From positions 1 to 44,410 of the IMG/VR virus record IMGVR_UViG_3300050134_000016: a DNA stretch of 44,410 bases. One strand, 5' to 3'. Below the pieces are notes generated by a model. That model ran no database searches, was not told where the DNA came from, and was given only the letters and a program-made list of their open reading frames with translations. How positions within the stretch are numbered: position 1 is the stretch's first letter; every line of letters begins with the position of its first letter. Positions 24,510 through 31,098 of the stretch are shown one piece after another. A program made the translations under genes and the position numbers. This DNA is from a virus.

Positions 24510-25100
24510 ATGGTGCTTTTCAATTTGTGCGGGGGTCCGGGAGCGGGAAAGACCACATTTGGATACTATCTGGCGTATCGGCTTAAAAAGGCGGGGGTTA
24601 GGGCGGATTTGCTGTACGAGCCCGCCCGTGATCTCATCTACGGCGGCGTACCCAACACGGTGCCGCCACAACTTCTCGACAACCAAATCCTCATGGTCGG
24701 ACAGACCTATGAGCGGGTGCTGCGGCTCCAGCGGCACGGCTTCGAGGCGGTCGTAAGCGACTCCCCCATCATCCAGTGCCTACTTTACTGCAAGGGTCAC
24801 ATCTACTACGACAACCTCAAAAAGGCCATCCGCGATATCGAACCAAATTTCGATACCTTTAACGTCTTCATCCATCCGCGACCCGGAAGTTACGACCCCG
24901 AGTCCCGCACGCAGCGGACGGAGGCGGACGCACGGGCTCTCGACACAACTGTGCGCGATCTAGTTGGGGATTTTTGGTTGGAGATTAACTGGGATCAGGA
25001 GAGTCTTCTGGGGGATCGGGCTGTAGAGCTAGTTCTTTCCACTCGGCAATCTCTTCCGGCGTCGGCGGCTTCTTCCACCAAGGCTCCTTCACGGGAGTGA
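24510..25100 (+). CDS. P-loop NTPase / small-molecule kinase-like protein
   Basis: 196 aa from the ATG at 24510 behind GGGGA; an in-frame TTG at 24429 would overlap the previous gene. The Walker A motif is GGPGAGKTT at about residues 8-16. Next come a YEPARDL segment, a helix with QTYERVLRLQ, and a Walker B-like VVSDSPIIQCLLY. This resembles the AAA_28/NadR-kinase-type P-loop proteins common in large phages, which phosphorylate nucleosides or related molecules. The NAD genes 4 kb away make nicotinamide riboside a conceivable substrate, but nothing in the sequence shows it. The last 116 nt overlap a convergent gene. Confidence 0.62.
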   Translation: MVLFNLCGGPGAGKTTFGYYLAYRLKKAGVRADLLYEPARDLIYGGVPNTVPPQLLDNQILMVGQTYERVLRLQRHGFEAVVSDSPIIQCLLYCKGHIYYDNLKKAIRDIEPNFDTFNVFIHPRPGSYDPESRTQRTEADARALDTTVRDLVGDFWLEINWDQESLLGDRAVELVLSTRQSLPASAASSTKAPSRE

Positions 25101-25344
25101 CGTACTTCCCATCAACGGGAAGCTCGGTGAGGCAAAGAGAACAAGTCGGAGGTTCAGGGTCAACTTCACCTTCCGCGAGAAATGCCTTGTACAAATCCAC
25201 GAGCGTGTCGTCGTGGCCGTGCTTCATGCAGTAGATGGAATTCCACACGTGAACGATGGCGTGTTTGAGCCATTCGGGTGCCCAAGGTATCCAGCCGTGT
25301 TTCCAGCCGTAGCAGAAGTAGCCATCATGGAGCACCAGCCCCAT
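24985..25344 (-). CDS. Hypothetical protein with Trp-rich core and CxxC
   Basis: 119 aa from the ATG at 25344; an upstream ATG at 25398 would overlap the preceding gene by 47 nt. The N-terminal half is rich in Trp, Tyr and His (YFCYGWKHGWIPWAPEWLKH). The middle has CSLCLTELP, a possible metal site. The C-terminal 45 residues are Pro/Glu/Trp-rich (PWWKKPPTPEEIAEW). The end overlaps the convergent NTPase gene by 116 nt. No family is recognised. Confidence 0.5.
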   Translation of the reverse strand: MGLVLHDGYFCYGWKHGWIPWAPEWLKHAIVHVWNSIYCMKHGHDDTLVDLYKAFLAEGEVDPEPPTCSLCLTELPVDGKYVTPVKEPWWKKPPTPEEIAEWKELALQPDPPEDSPDPS

Positions 25345-25351
25345 CTTGTGT

Positions 25352-25762
25352 CTACGTCTCCAGCCAGCCCTCTTTGAGTTCTTGGTCGGTGAATTCATAC
25401 GTTTCAGATCGAATCTTGCTGTTAAGCCGATACCCCATCATCTCGGAATAGTGGTGTCGTCTATGTTTCAGGTATTTCAGATTTCGCTGCCAGTGCAAGT
25501 GTGGGCGTTTTGTTTCTTCCGAGGCGACAGACCATTCTTCGTTTGTTAAGGAAGCTGGTTTGATCTCTTCCAATCGCTGCATCGCGTGGACGAAACATTG
25601 CTCCAAGAAAACGCCCAGCGAGCGGGCAAGGCCCGCATCCGTGTGTTCGTCACTCAACGGAAAGCGAGTTCGCAGTTCGTTGAACAACGGACCAACGGTA
25701 TCGTTGAACCGCATGATGGGCAGTAGGAATTCCTCAGCGGGCAGTTTGATTGGCGAGGACAT
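25352..25762 (-). CDS. Hypothetical helical protein
   Basis: 136 aa. Helical, with charged and aromatic residues (LGVFLEQCFVHAMQRLEEIKPASL) and a basic region HLHWQRNLKYLKHRRHHYSEM in the C-terminal half. There is no signal peptide or membrane segment. The start at 25762 overlaps the end of the upstream gene by 29 nt, and a gene follows 7 nt after its stop, so the four minus-strand genes from 27132 to 24985 form one unit. Function is unknown. Confidence 0.52.
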   Translation of the reverse strand: MSSPIKLPAEEFLLPIMRFNDTVGPLFNELRTRFPLSDEHTDAGLARSLGVFLEQCFVHAMQRLEEIKPASLTNEEWSVASEETKRPHLHWQRNLKYLKHRRHHYSEMMGYRLNSKIRSETYEFTDQELKEGWLET

Positions 25763-26039
25763 TTTTAGCGTGTTCTCCGACGATGCCGATCAACCACTGT
25801 GCTGCCAAGAGATCGCCCTGCGTTTTCTTGTTGGTGCTGATGATGCCCACGGGCTCAATTTCGTACTGCGCGGGAACCTTCTTACGGGCCGCGTCGGTTG
25901 CTTCAAACATGTAGTTGACGACCTCAAGCCCACCCTTTAGGTGCTTGGCGACGATCTTGAGATTGGGGTCGTTGGATTTGCGGAGCGTGGCTGCCGCTTT
26001 GCGGATCAGTTCGGATTGCTTCTTTGTCAGTTTTCTCAT
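25734..26039 (-). CDS. Hypothetical small helical protein
   Basis: 101 aa. It has a basic helical N-terminus (MRKLTKKQSELIRKAAATLRKS) that could contact nucleic acid, then a helix GGLEVVNYMFEATDAARK, then a GDLLAAQWLIGIVGEHAKN segment. It starts 3 nt after the stop of the upstream gene. No family is recognised. Confidence 0.52.
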   Translation of the reverse strand: MRKLTKKQSELIRKAAATLRKSNDPNLKIVAKHLKGGLEVVNYMFEATDAARKKVPAQYEIEPVGIISTNKKTQGDLLAAQWLIGIVGEHAKNVLANQTAR

Positions 26040-26042
26040 AGA

Positions 26043-26387
26043 TTAACCATGTGCTTGTATTGTATCAGGCGCATGGTTTGCTGGCAAGGCTCTTCCCATC
26101 TGGGATATTTGGGCGCTGGCGGCGGAATACTCGGGTACGTCGCCGTTCTGTTTGAGCTTCAAGTCCTCGTATGGGCGGGTGACACGCTCGTCGAACTCAG
26201 CCATTGCCTTCTGGAGGACGCCCGCGACGGAATTGATGTTACCGTAGTCGATGCCCTTATCGAGGAGCCACTGCATGAAAAGGCGAGTAATGGCGTAGTT
26301 GAGATCGCCCGGGCTGTGAAGCTGCTCGGCGAGCGGGGTGATGAAGGGGTCAATGGCCTCGCGGCTAGACTCGTGAATGTACGGCAT
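26043..26387 (-). CDS. Conserved phage protein, DUF6899-like
   Basis: 114 aa. It starts MPYIHESSREAIDPFITPLAEQL and continues with PGDLNYAITRLFMQWLLDKGIDYGNIN, then a helix ending ERVTRPYEDLKLKQNGDVPEY. This order (MPYI..., 'GdLNYaiTrl', 'Y..iN...G', 'R.v.pYEd.ki..NGDvy') is the pattern of a widespread small phage protein family of unknown function. It overlaps the upstream gene by 23 nt. The C-terminal 20 residues are extra. The family match is strong by eye; no function is known. Confidence 0.68.
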   Translation of the reverse strand: MPYIHESSREAIDPFITPLAEQLHSPGDLNYAITRLFMQWLLDKGIDYGNINSVAGVLQKAMAEFDERVTRPYEDLKLKQNGDVPEYSAASAQISQMGRALPANHAPDTIQAHG

Positions 26388-27132
26388 GGGTTACCTCCTC
26401 AGGCAGAGAGACTTCCAGAATGAGGCTCCACGCGATTACGCAGTAGCCCAACAAATCCTTGATCGCGTCCGCCTTCGGTTCGTAGTTTGCTGTCCTGCCC
26501 AGAGCACTCAATTGGGCGTAGCGAGCCATCTTGTCCCAAATGCGAGGGACGGTGCCTTGTAGCCCGTGGCGGCGGAAGCTCTCGCCGTAGTCGGCGGTCT
26601 TGCTCAGGAGGGTCTCCGTGATCTTTTGAATTTTGAACTGCACCATCGGCAGGAGATCGACCATGCCTTCTTTGGTTGGGGCTCCCTTGATTACTCCATC
26701 TTCGAGTAGGCACATGACCGCCGAGATGTACACCATGAAGTGCAAGGTCTGCTCGATCATTTGGAGCATCCCCTGCGACCATTGTGCGAGTGGAGTCTCG
26801 CGGTAGCCGTCGCCCACACCTTCGAGGATGTAGTAGTGATACATCCATTGGAGGAACAACGCTTCTTGGTTATAGTGGTAGTCTGGAGGCAGTGCCTCGG
26901 CGAGGATGGCAGCGTTGGGAGTAGTATCAACAGGCTTCCCACGGATGATCGCGTGTCCAGTGAAACCTGAGGCGAGTAGCTGTTCGTTAGTTTGAAGCCC
27001 CCGAGCAACTAACTCGGTATCAATCATTTCAGGGAGCGCCAAGAGTGATTTACGCCACTCGTAATCACGTATCACAAAGAGGCCGGTGCGGACTTCTTGC
27101 CAGAAAGGAGAGCCTTTGAAAATGTCGTCCAT
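26365..27132 (-). CDS. DUF1599/Nmad1-like protein
   Basis: 255 aa from the ATG at 27132; earlier in-frame codons run into the divergent promoter region. The C-terminal 80 residues match the DUF1599 (nucleotide modification-associated domain 1) pattern: KTADYGESFRRHGLQG, then PRIWDKMARYAQLSALG, then KADAIKDLLGYCVIAWSLILE. That helical domain is related in fold to MazG-type nucleotide pyrophosphatases and is found in phages and near base-modification genes. The N-terminal 170 residues are unassigned. No Shine-Dalgarno is present; a TATTTA box ends 5 nt before ATG. A link to nucleotide or base metabolism is inferred. Confidence 0.62.
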   Translation of the reverse strand: MDDIFKGSPFWQEVRTGLFVIRDYEWRKSLLALPEMIDTELVARGLQTNEQLLASGFTGHAIIRGKPVDTTPNAAILAEALPPDYHYNQEALFLQWMYHYYILEGVGDGYRETPLAQWSQGMLQMIEQTLHFMVYISAVMCLLEDGVIKGAPTKEGMVDLLPMVQFKIQKITETLLSKTADYGESFRRHGLQGTVPRIWDKMARYAQLSALGRTANYEPKADAIKDLLGYCVIAWSLILEVSLPEEVTHAVHSRV

Positions 27133-27170
27133 GACTATAAATACTGCGATTTTGGGTATTAAACAGTAGC
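27133..27170. promoter_or_regulatory. Divergent promoter region between two ATGs 38 nt apart
   Basis: The whole gap between divergent starts is 38 bp. Minus strand: TATTTA then 5 nt to the ATG at 27132. Plus strand: GGGTATTAA, with TATTAA ending 8 nt before the ATG at 27171. The plus box matches TTGGGTATTAA found before the HNH genes at 43332 and 44186. Neither start has a Shine-Dalgarno. Confidence 0.45.
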
Positions 27171-27551
27171 ATGGCGAAAAAGAGATCGCACCCCGTAGAG
27201 GCACCCAAGCCGAGGCCTGTCCAAACGGAAGAACCCGTCGAGGTCCACGTATCAGTACCGCGAACAGGGTTCCCCGAACGGTTCAAGGTTTACGTCAACA
27301 GAAACGGACAGCAGACCGAGAACAGCTACTCGCAGACGCAGATGGAAGGACTCTACGAGCAGGCGTGTGCTTTGAGCACGACGAGTGGGCTGGCGAACTG
27401 TCACACGTGGGTGGAAGGCTTGAAGATCGACTATGCCGCCGCCGTGTGGATCATGGACATCATGGAGTACCGGGGGAGGGTTAAACCTATCGTGTACAAA
27501 GACGGGGTAGCCGAATCCAGCGAACCCCGAAAGTTTACTGCGTCTTCCTAA
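27171..27551 (+). CDS. Hypothetical basic protein
   Basis: 126 aa. The N-terminal 30 residues are Pro/Lys/Val-rich and probably disordered. A small folded domain follows (FKVYVNRNGQQTENSYSQTQ; LANCHTWVEGLKIDYAAAVW; MDIMEYRGRVKPIVYKDG). It is divergent from the DUF1599 gene and overlaps the convergent exported gene by 17 nt. It is a single-gene plus-strand unit. No family is recognised. Confidence 0.55.
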   Translation: MAKKRSHPVEAPKPRPVQTEEPVEVHVSVPRTGFPERFKVYVNRNGQQTENSYSQTQMEGLYEQACALSTTSGLANCHTWVEGLKIDYAAAVWIMDIMEYRGRVKPIVYKDGVAESSEPRKFTASS

Positions 27552-27945
27552 ACTTTACCCGACCTTCCGCACTCGTAGGTGCGCCGTTGCACTTACCGGG
27601 ACGAAACCTCCATCCGCGCATGGCTTGCAGTACGGCTCGGACATCAGGATCGTTTACAGAGCCCTCCAGCACGAACGGGCTGTACACCGCACCATCCCAC
27701 CCCACGATAAAGTCCACCACCACGAGAGATGGGCCGTTCAACAGCGGGTTCGGCGTGTTCACTGGCGTTGGATTGACCGTATCGTAGCAGGCGGCAAGCC
27801 CGCTGCGGTCGCCGTAGCCTGTGTTGGCTACGGTTTTGTACTCTTCGATGCGGCTGACGAACCCAAAATTGGGAGTTCGTGGGGCTGGTGTCTGAGCTTG
27901 AGCGACCATCGACAACAGCAAAACGGCGATAAATGAGTGAGCCAT
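27535..27945 (-). CDS. Exported TonB C-terminal-like domain protein
   Basis: 136 aa. The N-terminus MAHSFIAVLLLSMVAQAQ is a signal peptide, with cleavage probable after AQA or AQAQ. The C-terminal 65 residues follow the TonB_C pattern: VVVDFIVGWDGAVYSPFVLE, then VRAVLQAMRGWRFRPGKCNG, then a final strand GRVKFRK. There is no transmembrane anchor and no Pro-rich spacer of a full TonB, so this is a free periplasmic TonB-C-like domain. Two Cys (about 53 and 118) may form a disulfide. It is expressed from its own promoter (27951-27983). Interference with TonB-dependent receptors, for example superinfection exclusion, is a hypothesis. Confidence 0.68.
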   Translation of the reverse strand: MAHSFIAVLLLSMVAQAQTPAPRTPNFGFVSRIEEYKTVANTGYGDRSGLAACYDTVNPTPVNTPNPLLNGPSLVVVDFIVGWDGAVYSPFVLEGSVNDPDVRAVLQAMRGWRFRPGKCNGAPTSAEGRVKFRKTQ

Positions 27946-27970
27946 GAGGCTATTCTACCTCATGGCTCAC
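27937..27970. repeat. Perfect 13-bp inverted repeat over promoter and start codon
   Basis: Arms GTGAGCCATGAGG and CCTCATGGCTCAC flank the 8-bp spacer CTATTCTA, which contains the -10 box of the promoter at 27951-27983. The left arm includes the ATG at 27945. It may be an operator or an RNA hairpin at the 5' end. Confidence 0.7.
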
Positions 27971-27983
27971 GAATTCAGCTAGG
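27951..27983 (-). promoter_or_regulatory. Phage promoter motif copy 1 (CCTAGC-N18-GGTAGAATA)
   Basis: On the minus strand CCTAGC is followed by exactly 18 nt and GGTAGAATA. The TAGAAT box ends 6 nt before the ATG at 27945. The motif recurs at 31066-31098 and 38833-38865 with identical spacing. It drives the TonB-C-like exported gene. Confidence 0.7.
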
Positions 27984-28007
27984 AATTTCCCCAACAGAAT
28001 CAACTAC

Positions 28008-29444
28008 TTATGCGTACACTTCCAACGGCACTTCCGCAAGCTGCCGAATTTCAGGGAATTTCTGGAACCGCAGGACCTCGCCGTTCAGGTACGCTGGTTC
28101 AAGAATGTCAAACGGGTAGCCCATCTTGCCGTCACCCCTGTACTGCATGGAGTGATAGCCGCCCTGCTGGTCGTCCAGAAGGGCCTGCCGCCCGCGCTTC
28201 GATGCCTTGCCGGGATCGGTGATCGGGTCTTTCCAGATTTCAATCTGCTGACCGTTGATGACAGCGTTGCAGCACTTGATTGCAACCTTCTGCGTATCTC
28301 GGTTCAATTTCTGGAGCAGCCCACCACCCATACCAAACACGATGTTGGCTGCGGACCACTTGGCGTCCTTCATTGCCTGCAAAATCTTGCGGATGCCGTA
28401 GTGGTCGATGCCGTCGCCCCAGAGGACGCCGACGCAAGGCGGAAGCAGCTTGTAGCCGTTGCTCGTCTCGCGGATGCCGAACTTCTCGCCCAGAATTTCC
28501 AGCACGCGAAGAGTGATCGCTACTGGATCACCGGAGTCGGGACGGACCACAACCTTGCCGTTACGGTTGCGGATGCGTTCGCGATACGTGCCGCCGATGA
28601 TGTTGGCAGTGAAGTTGAAAATGTCGTAGGAATCGCCAACGAGGGAGAGAATACCCGTGGGCACTTCATCCAGTGCGTTCTCGACAAACTTTGATTCGTA
28701 CTCACGGCCCCACATAGTGGTGACGGAGTGCTCAGACGCGAATACGGAGTAACCCGGCATTTCGCCGCCGAACTTCCCGAATCCGTAGAACTGCTCGATG
28801 TAGTCAATTCCGGGCAGTGTGTCCGTGCCTTGGAAGTTGACAAGGTGAGCCGCAGCACCGATACCCATTTGCTCGACGCAAGTGACGCCGCGACCGCCGA
28901 AATCGTGAAGCTGATACGGCAACGTGGAGAAATCATCAGCCGTCTCCGCGAGGAACTCAGCGAGGATTTGCTTGGTATAGCGAGACCGCGTGACGACAGC
29001 CGAGGGATACCACACGTGCTCCAGAATTGTTTCCGTCCAGCCCGGAACCCACGCACATTGATCGCAGGTGTTCTTCATCGTCCACATGACGTTCTTCACG
29101 GGGATCGGGAGACCTTCCTTGACCGCACGGATGTCCAGCGGTAGGTAGCCGCCATGTGCGTTGATGACGTGCCGCCAGCCTTCCTTGTTGAAGGCGCGGT
29201 CGTTCATGAAGTGCAGGCCCGCTTTGTACTCCGCTTCCTCAACATCAGTCAGCGTAGCGAACTTGCCCTCGATGTTGCGGATCATGTTGCCCTGCAAATC
29301 GAACAGGACGGTGTACGGGTACTCGCCGCCGCGAGCCTCATAGTAATACAGCATTTCCGTGGTGCCCGGAACGATGAACCGCCAGTGACCGACCTTGTAG
29401 CTGTCAGTCTTATGTAGTGGACGCGGTTTGAATGGACGTGGCAT
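28008..29444 (-). CDS. nampt: Nicotinamide phosphoribosyltransferase (NAMPT)
   Basis: 478 aa, a usual length for the family, ATG at 29444 behind AAGGAGG. It converts nicotinamide and PRPP to NMN, the first step of NAD+ salvage. Family landmarks visible: TDSYKVGH near the N-terminus, HDFGGRGV (Arg 185), QGTDTLPGI (Asp 208), FASEHSVTT with the catalytic His at 239, VVVRPDSGDPV (Arg 301, Asp 303), GVLWGDGID and FGMGGGLLQK. All residues expected for substrate binding are present, so an active enzyme is likely. The start overlaps the end of the NMN adenylyltransferase gene by 35 nt. It is the last gene of the operon from 31048. Confidence 0.93.
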   Translation of the reverse strand: MPRPFKPRPLHKTDSYKVGHWRFIVPGTTEMLYYYEARGGEYPYTVLFDLQGNMIRNIEGKFATLTDVEEAEYKAGLHFMNDRAFNKEGWRHVINAHGGYLPLDIRAVKEGLPIPVKNVMWTMKNTCDQCAWVPGWTETILEHVWYPSAVVTRSRYTKQILAEFLAETADDFSTLPYQLHDFGGRGVTCVEQMGIGAAAHLVNFQGTDTLPGIDYIEQFYGFGKFGGEMPGYSVFASEHSVTTMWGREYESKFVENALDEVPTGILSLVGDSYDIFNFTANIIGGTYRERIRNRNGKVVVRPDSGDPVAITLRVLEILGEKFGIRETSNGYKLLPPCVGVLWGDGIDHYGIRKILQAMKDAKWSAANIVFGMGGGLLQKLNRDTQKVAIKCCNAVINGQQIEIWKDPITDPGKASKRGRQALLDDQQGGYHSMQYRGDGKMGYPFDILEPAYLNGEVLRFQKFPEIRQLAEVPLEVYA

Positions 29445-30351
29445 TTTGTGCCTCCTTGAATTTCTTGAGATAATTCTGCAACATGACGAGAAGCTCCATG
29501 TGTTCCACCATCATGTCAAATGCCGTGAGTTTATCGAGACGGAACCAGCGAACATCCTTCACGTCGTCCTTCGCCACGGCCCCCATGTTACTGACACGTC
29601 CTGCGTAGAATGCGGTCAGCACGCTGCGGTCGGCAACACGGTAACGCCAGTCGTCGATGATGGCGGACCCGATGTACTCTTGGTCAATCAGGTCGCAGCC
29701 CGTCTCTTCAATGGCTTCGAGCCGAGCGTTCTTTTCGATGTTGCCCTTTCGAGCTTCAACGTGCCCGCCTGCGAATCGCCATTTGTTTTCACCGGGCTTT
29801 TGAGCGAGAAGAACCTCGCTACGGTCATAGCTCAGGATGGCGATATCGACCATCATAAGCGTTACAGGCCACAGATGGTGAATAGCGTAGATCATGCCCG
29901 CACGGAAATCGGAAGATTCGAGCACCTTATCAGAATGTTCCTTGCGGTTAGCCGTTGCACTAATGGAGGCATCAACGGAGAGAGCCAATTCAACAGGCTT
30001 GAATCTGCCGTGGTAGTGCGGGACAAAAGAGTCGCGTCCGCCGTACAGTGTAACGTCGGCGAAATCGGCACACGAGGAAATGGCGTAATCCAGTTGCTCG
30101 CTCCAAGACTCATCGTCTCGGGTATCGCGGAGTGGGAGCACGATGAACTCGGGGAATTTGGCTTGGATCATAGCCTTCCGCGTCGGGAAGTCCAGAGGGT
30201 GGTTCTGTGTGAGACTTGCGGGTGCCACACCGACGAACACGATTACAGTTTTGTGATTCCGTCGAACCTGACGGAATAGCTCCATGTGCCCTTCGGTTAA
30301 ATCGGTGACTTGGAACCGTCCGACGATGACGCCGTAGCTCGGTTTAATCAC
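29410..30351 (-). CDS. Bifunctional NMN adenylyltransferase / Nudix protein
   Basis: 313 aa with a GTG start overlapping the upstream stop (GTGA). Residues 7-165 form the adenylyltransferase: GVIVGRFQ, TEGH (19-22, the nucleotide-binding HxGH equivalent), and ISATANR (130-136). This half joins NMN with ATP to give NAD+. Residues 167-300 are a Nudix domain (DIAILSYDRSEVLLAQK, then GGHVEARKGNIEKNARLEAI and EETG). The Nudix box keeps the EE pair but has Leu where the conserved Arg normally sits and an extra residue in the loop, so hydrolase activity is uncertain. This domain order is that of NadM-Nudix proteins. It works with the adjoining NAMPT. Confidence 0.9.
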   Translation of the reverse strand: MIKPSYGVIVGRFQVTDLTEGHMELFRQVRRNHKTVIVFVGVAPASLTQNHPLDFPTRKAMIQAKFPEFIVLPLRDTRDDESWSEQLDYAISSCADFADVTLYGGRDSFVPHYHGRFKPVELALSVDASISATANRKEHSDKVLESSDFRAGMIYAIHHLWPVTLMMVDIAILSYDRSEVLLAQKPGENKWRFAGGHVEARKGNIEKNARLEAIEETGCDLIDQEYIGSAIIDDWRYRVADRSVLTAFYAGRVSNMGAVAKDDVKDVRWFRLDKLTAFDMMVEHMELLVMLQNYLKKFKEAQNATSIQTASTT

Positions 30352-30656
30352 TTTGTTGGCTCCTGTTCTTTTGATGCTTTCAGGTCGGCGAGAGGCACAT
30401 TTTCTTTCACGCCGAATCGCGGTTTACGGTTGGCCTTGTGCATTTCTGTGTTGCGTATAAGGCAGGTCTCGGCTTCGAGTATGGTGACGGAGCCGATCAT
30501 CTCGTGAGCAATCTGACGGAGAGGGTAACCTTCCACCAGATACTTTTCCATGATCGGTCTGAGAGCACTTAGGGATTCGTCAAAGAGGCGGTTGCCTTCC
30601 TCGGTGCTCACTTCCCAATCATTATAGAGACTTCGGTTTGGTACTTTCGCTTCCAT
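30348..30656 (-). CDS. Hypothetical protein in NAD operon
   Basis: 102 aa from the ATG at 30656 behind GAGG; an in-frame TTG at 30671 is the alternative. Helical: EEGNRLFDESLSALRPIMEKYLVEGYPLRQIAHEMIGS, where YPLRQIAHEMIGSVTILE could be a helix-turn-helix-like segment, then a basic tail. It overlaps its neighbours on both sides (35 nt upstream, GTGA downstream), so it is tightly bound to the NAD genes. Function is unknown. Confidence 0.55.
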   Translation of the reverse strand: MEAKVPNRSLYNDWEVSTEEGNRLFDESLSALRPIMEKYLVEGYPLRQIAHEMIGSVTILEAETCLIRNTEMHKANRKPRFGVKENVPLADLKASKEQEPTK

Positions 30657-30819
30657 TGAGTGCGTCCTCAATCACTTTCATGCGGCGTTGCTGCTCCGCG
30701 TTCGACAGGAAATTTGGCATTCGCACGCTCATTCTACCGTCTGGCGTGTCCATGTAAAACTCGGTCGTCCACCGTTCGGTGTCCATGACCTGTTCAGCCT
30801 GCGTGTAGCCTTTAGCCAT
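30622..30819 (-). CDS. Small hypothetical protein in NAD operon
   Basis: 65 aa. It has a beta-like segment (RWTTEFYMDTPDGRMSVRMP) and a C-terminal helix (NAEQQRRMKVIEDALNG). The ATG overlaps the end of the previous gene (ATGGCTAA) and the last 35 nt overlap the next gene. Real by packing; no family is recognised. Confidence 0.52.
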   Translation of the reverse strand: MAKGYTQAEQVMDTERWTTEFYMDTPDGRMSVRMPNFLSNAEQQRRMKVIEDALNGSESTKPKSL

Positions 30820-31048
30820 TAGGGAAGAGTTCCTTCTCCAAGTCTGATGCGACGATGGGGTTGTTCAGGCGAAACGAACAGACCGAATCCCACCGTTCTT
30901 GCAGGATGATGGCCTGTTTCCGCTTAAACTCTGGCAACCCGTTTTCGTATTTCAGACCATGGAGAAAATTCGCCATCTGAGTTCCGATGAAATCGAGACG
31001 GCTGACCTGCGAGCGTTTCGCCCGCTTCTTAGCGACGGCTGTTGGCAT
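30812..31048 (-). CDS. Small basic hypothetical protein, first gene of NAD operon
   Basis: 78 aa, ATG at 31048 behind a strong GGAGGGG site, 18 nt after the TAGAAT box of promoter copy 2. The N-terminus is basic (VAKKRAKRSQVSR). The remainder is helical (FKRKQAIILQERWDSVCSF). It begins the five-gene unit that ends with NAMPT. Unknown function; nucleic-acid binding is possible from charge only. Confidence 0.55.
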   Translation of the reverse strand: MPTAVAKKRAKRSQVSRLDFIGTQMANFLHGLKYENGLPEFKRKQAIILQERWDSVCSFRLNNPIVASDLEKELFPNG

Positions 31049-31065
31049 TGTACCCCTCCGTAGAC

Positions 31066-31098
31066 TATTCTACCTAGTGTACACTGATTTCGGCTAGG
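31066..31098 (-). promoter_or_regulatory. Phage promoter motif copy 2, before the NAD operon
   Basis: CCTAGC, 18 nt, GGTAGAATA on the minus strand, inside the last codons of the helicase gene. The spacer includes the palindrome AGTGTACACT. The transcript would start about 12 nt before the ATG at 31048 and include its Shine-Dalgarno. Confidence 0.72.

Noticed and set aside
24510-25100. Nicotinamide riboside kinase as a firm call for the P-loop protein
   Set aside because: The motifs fit a broad kinase-like family; no substrate-specific residues could be recognised, so only the general call was kept.
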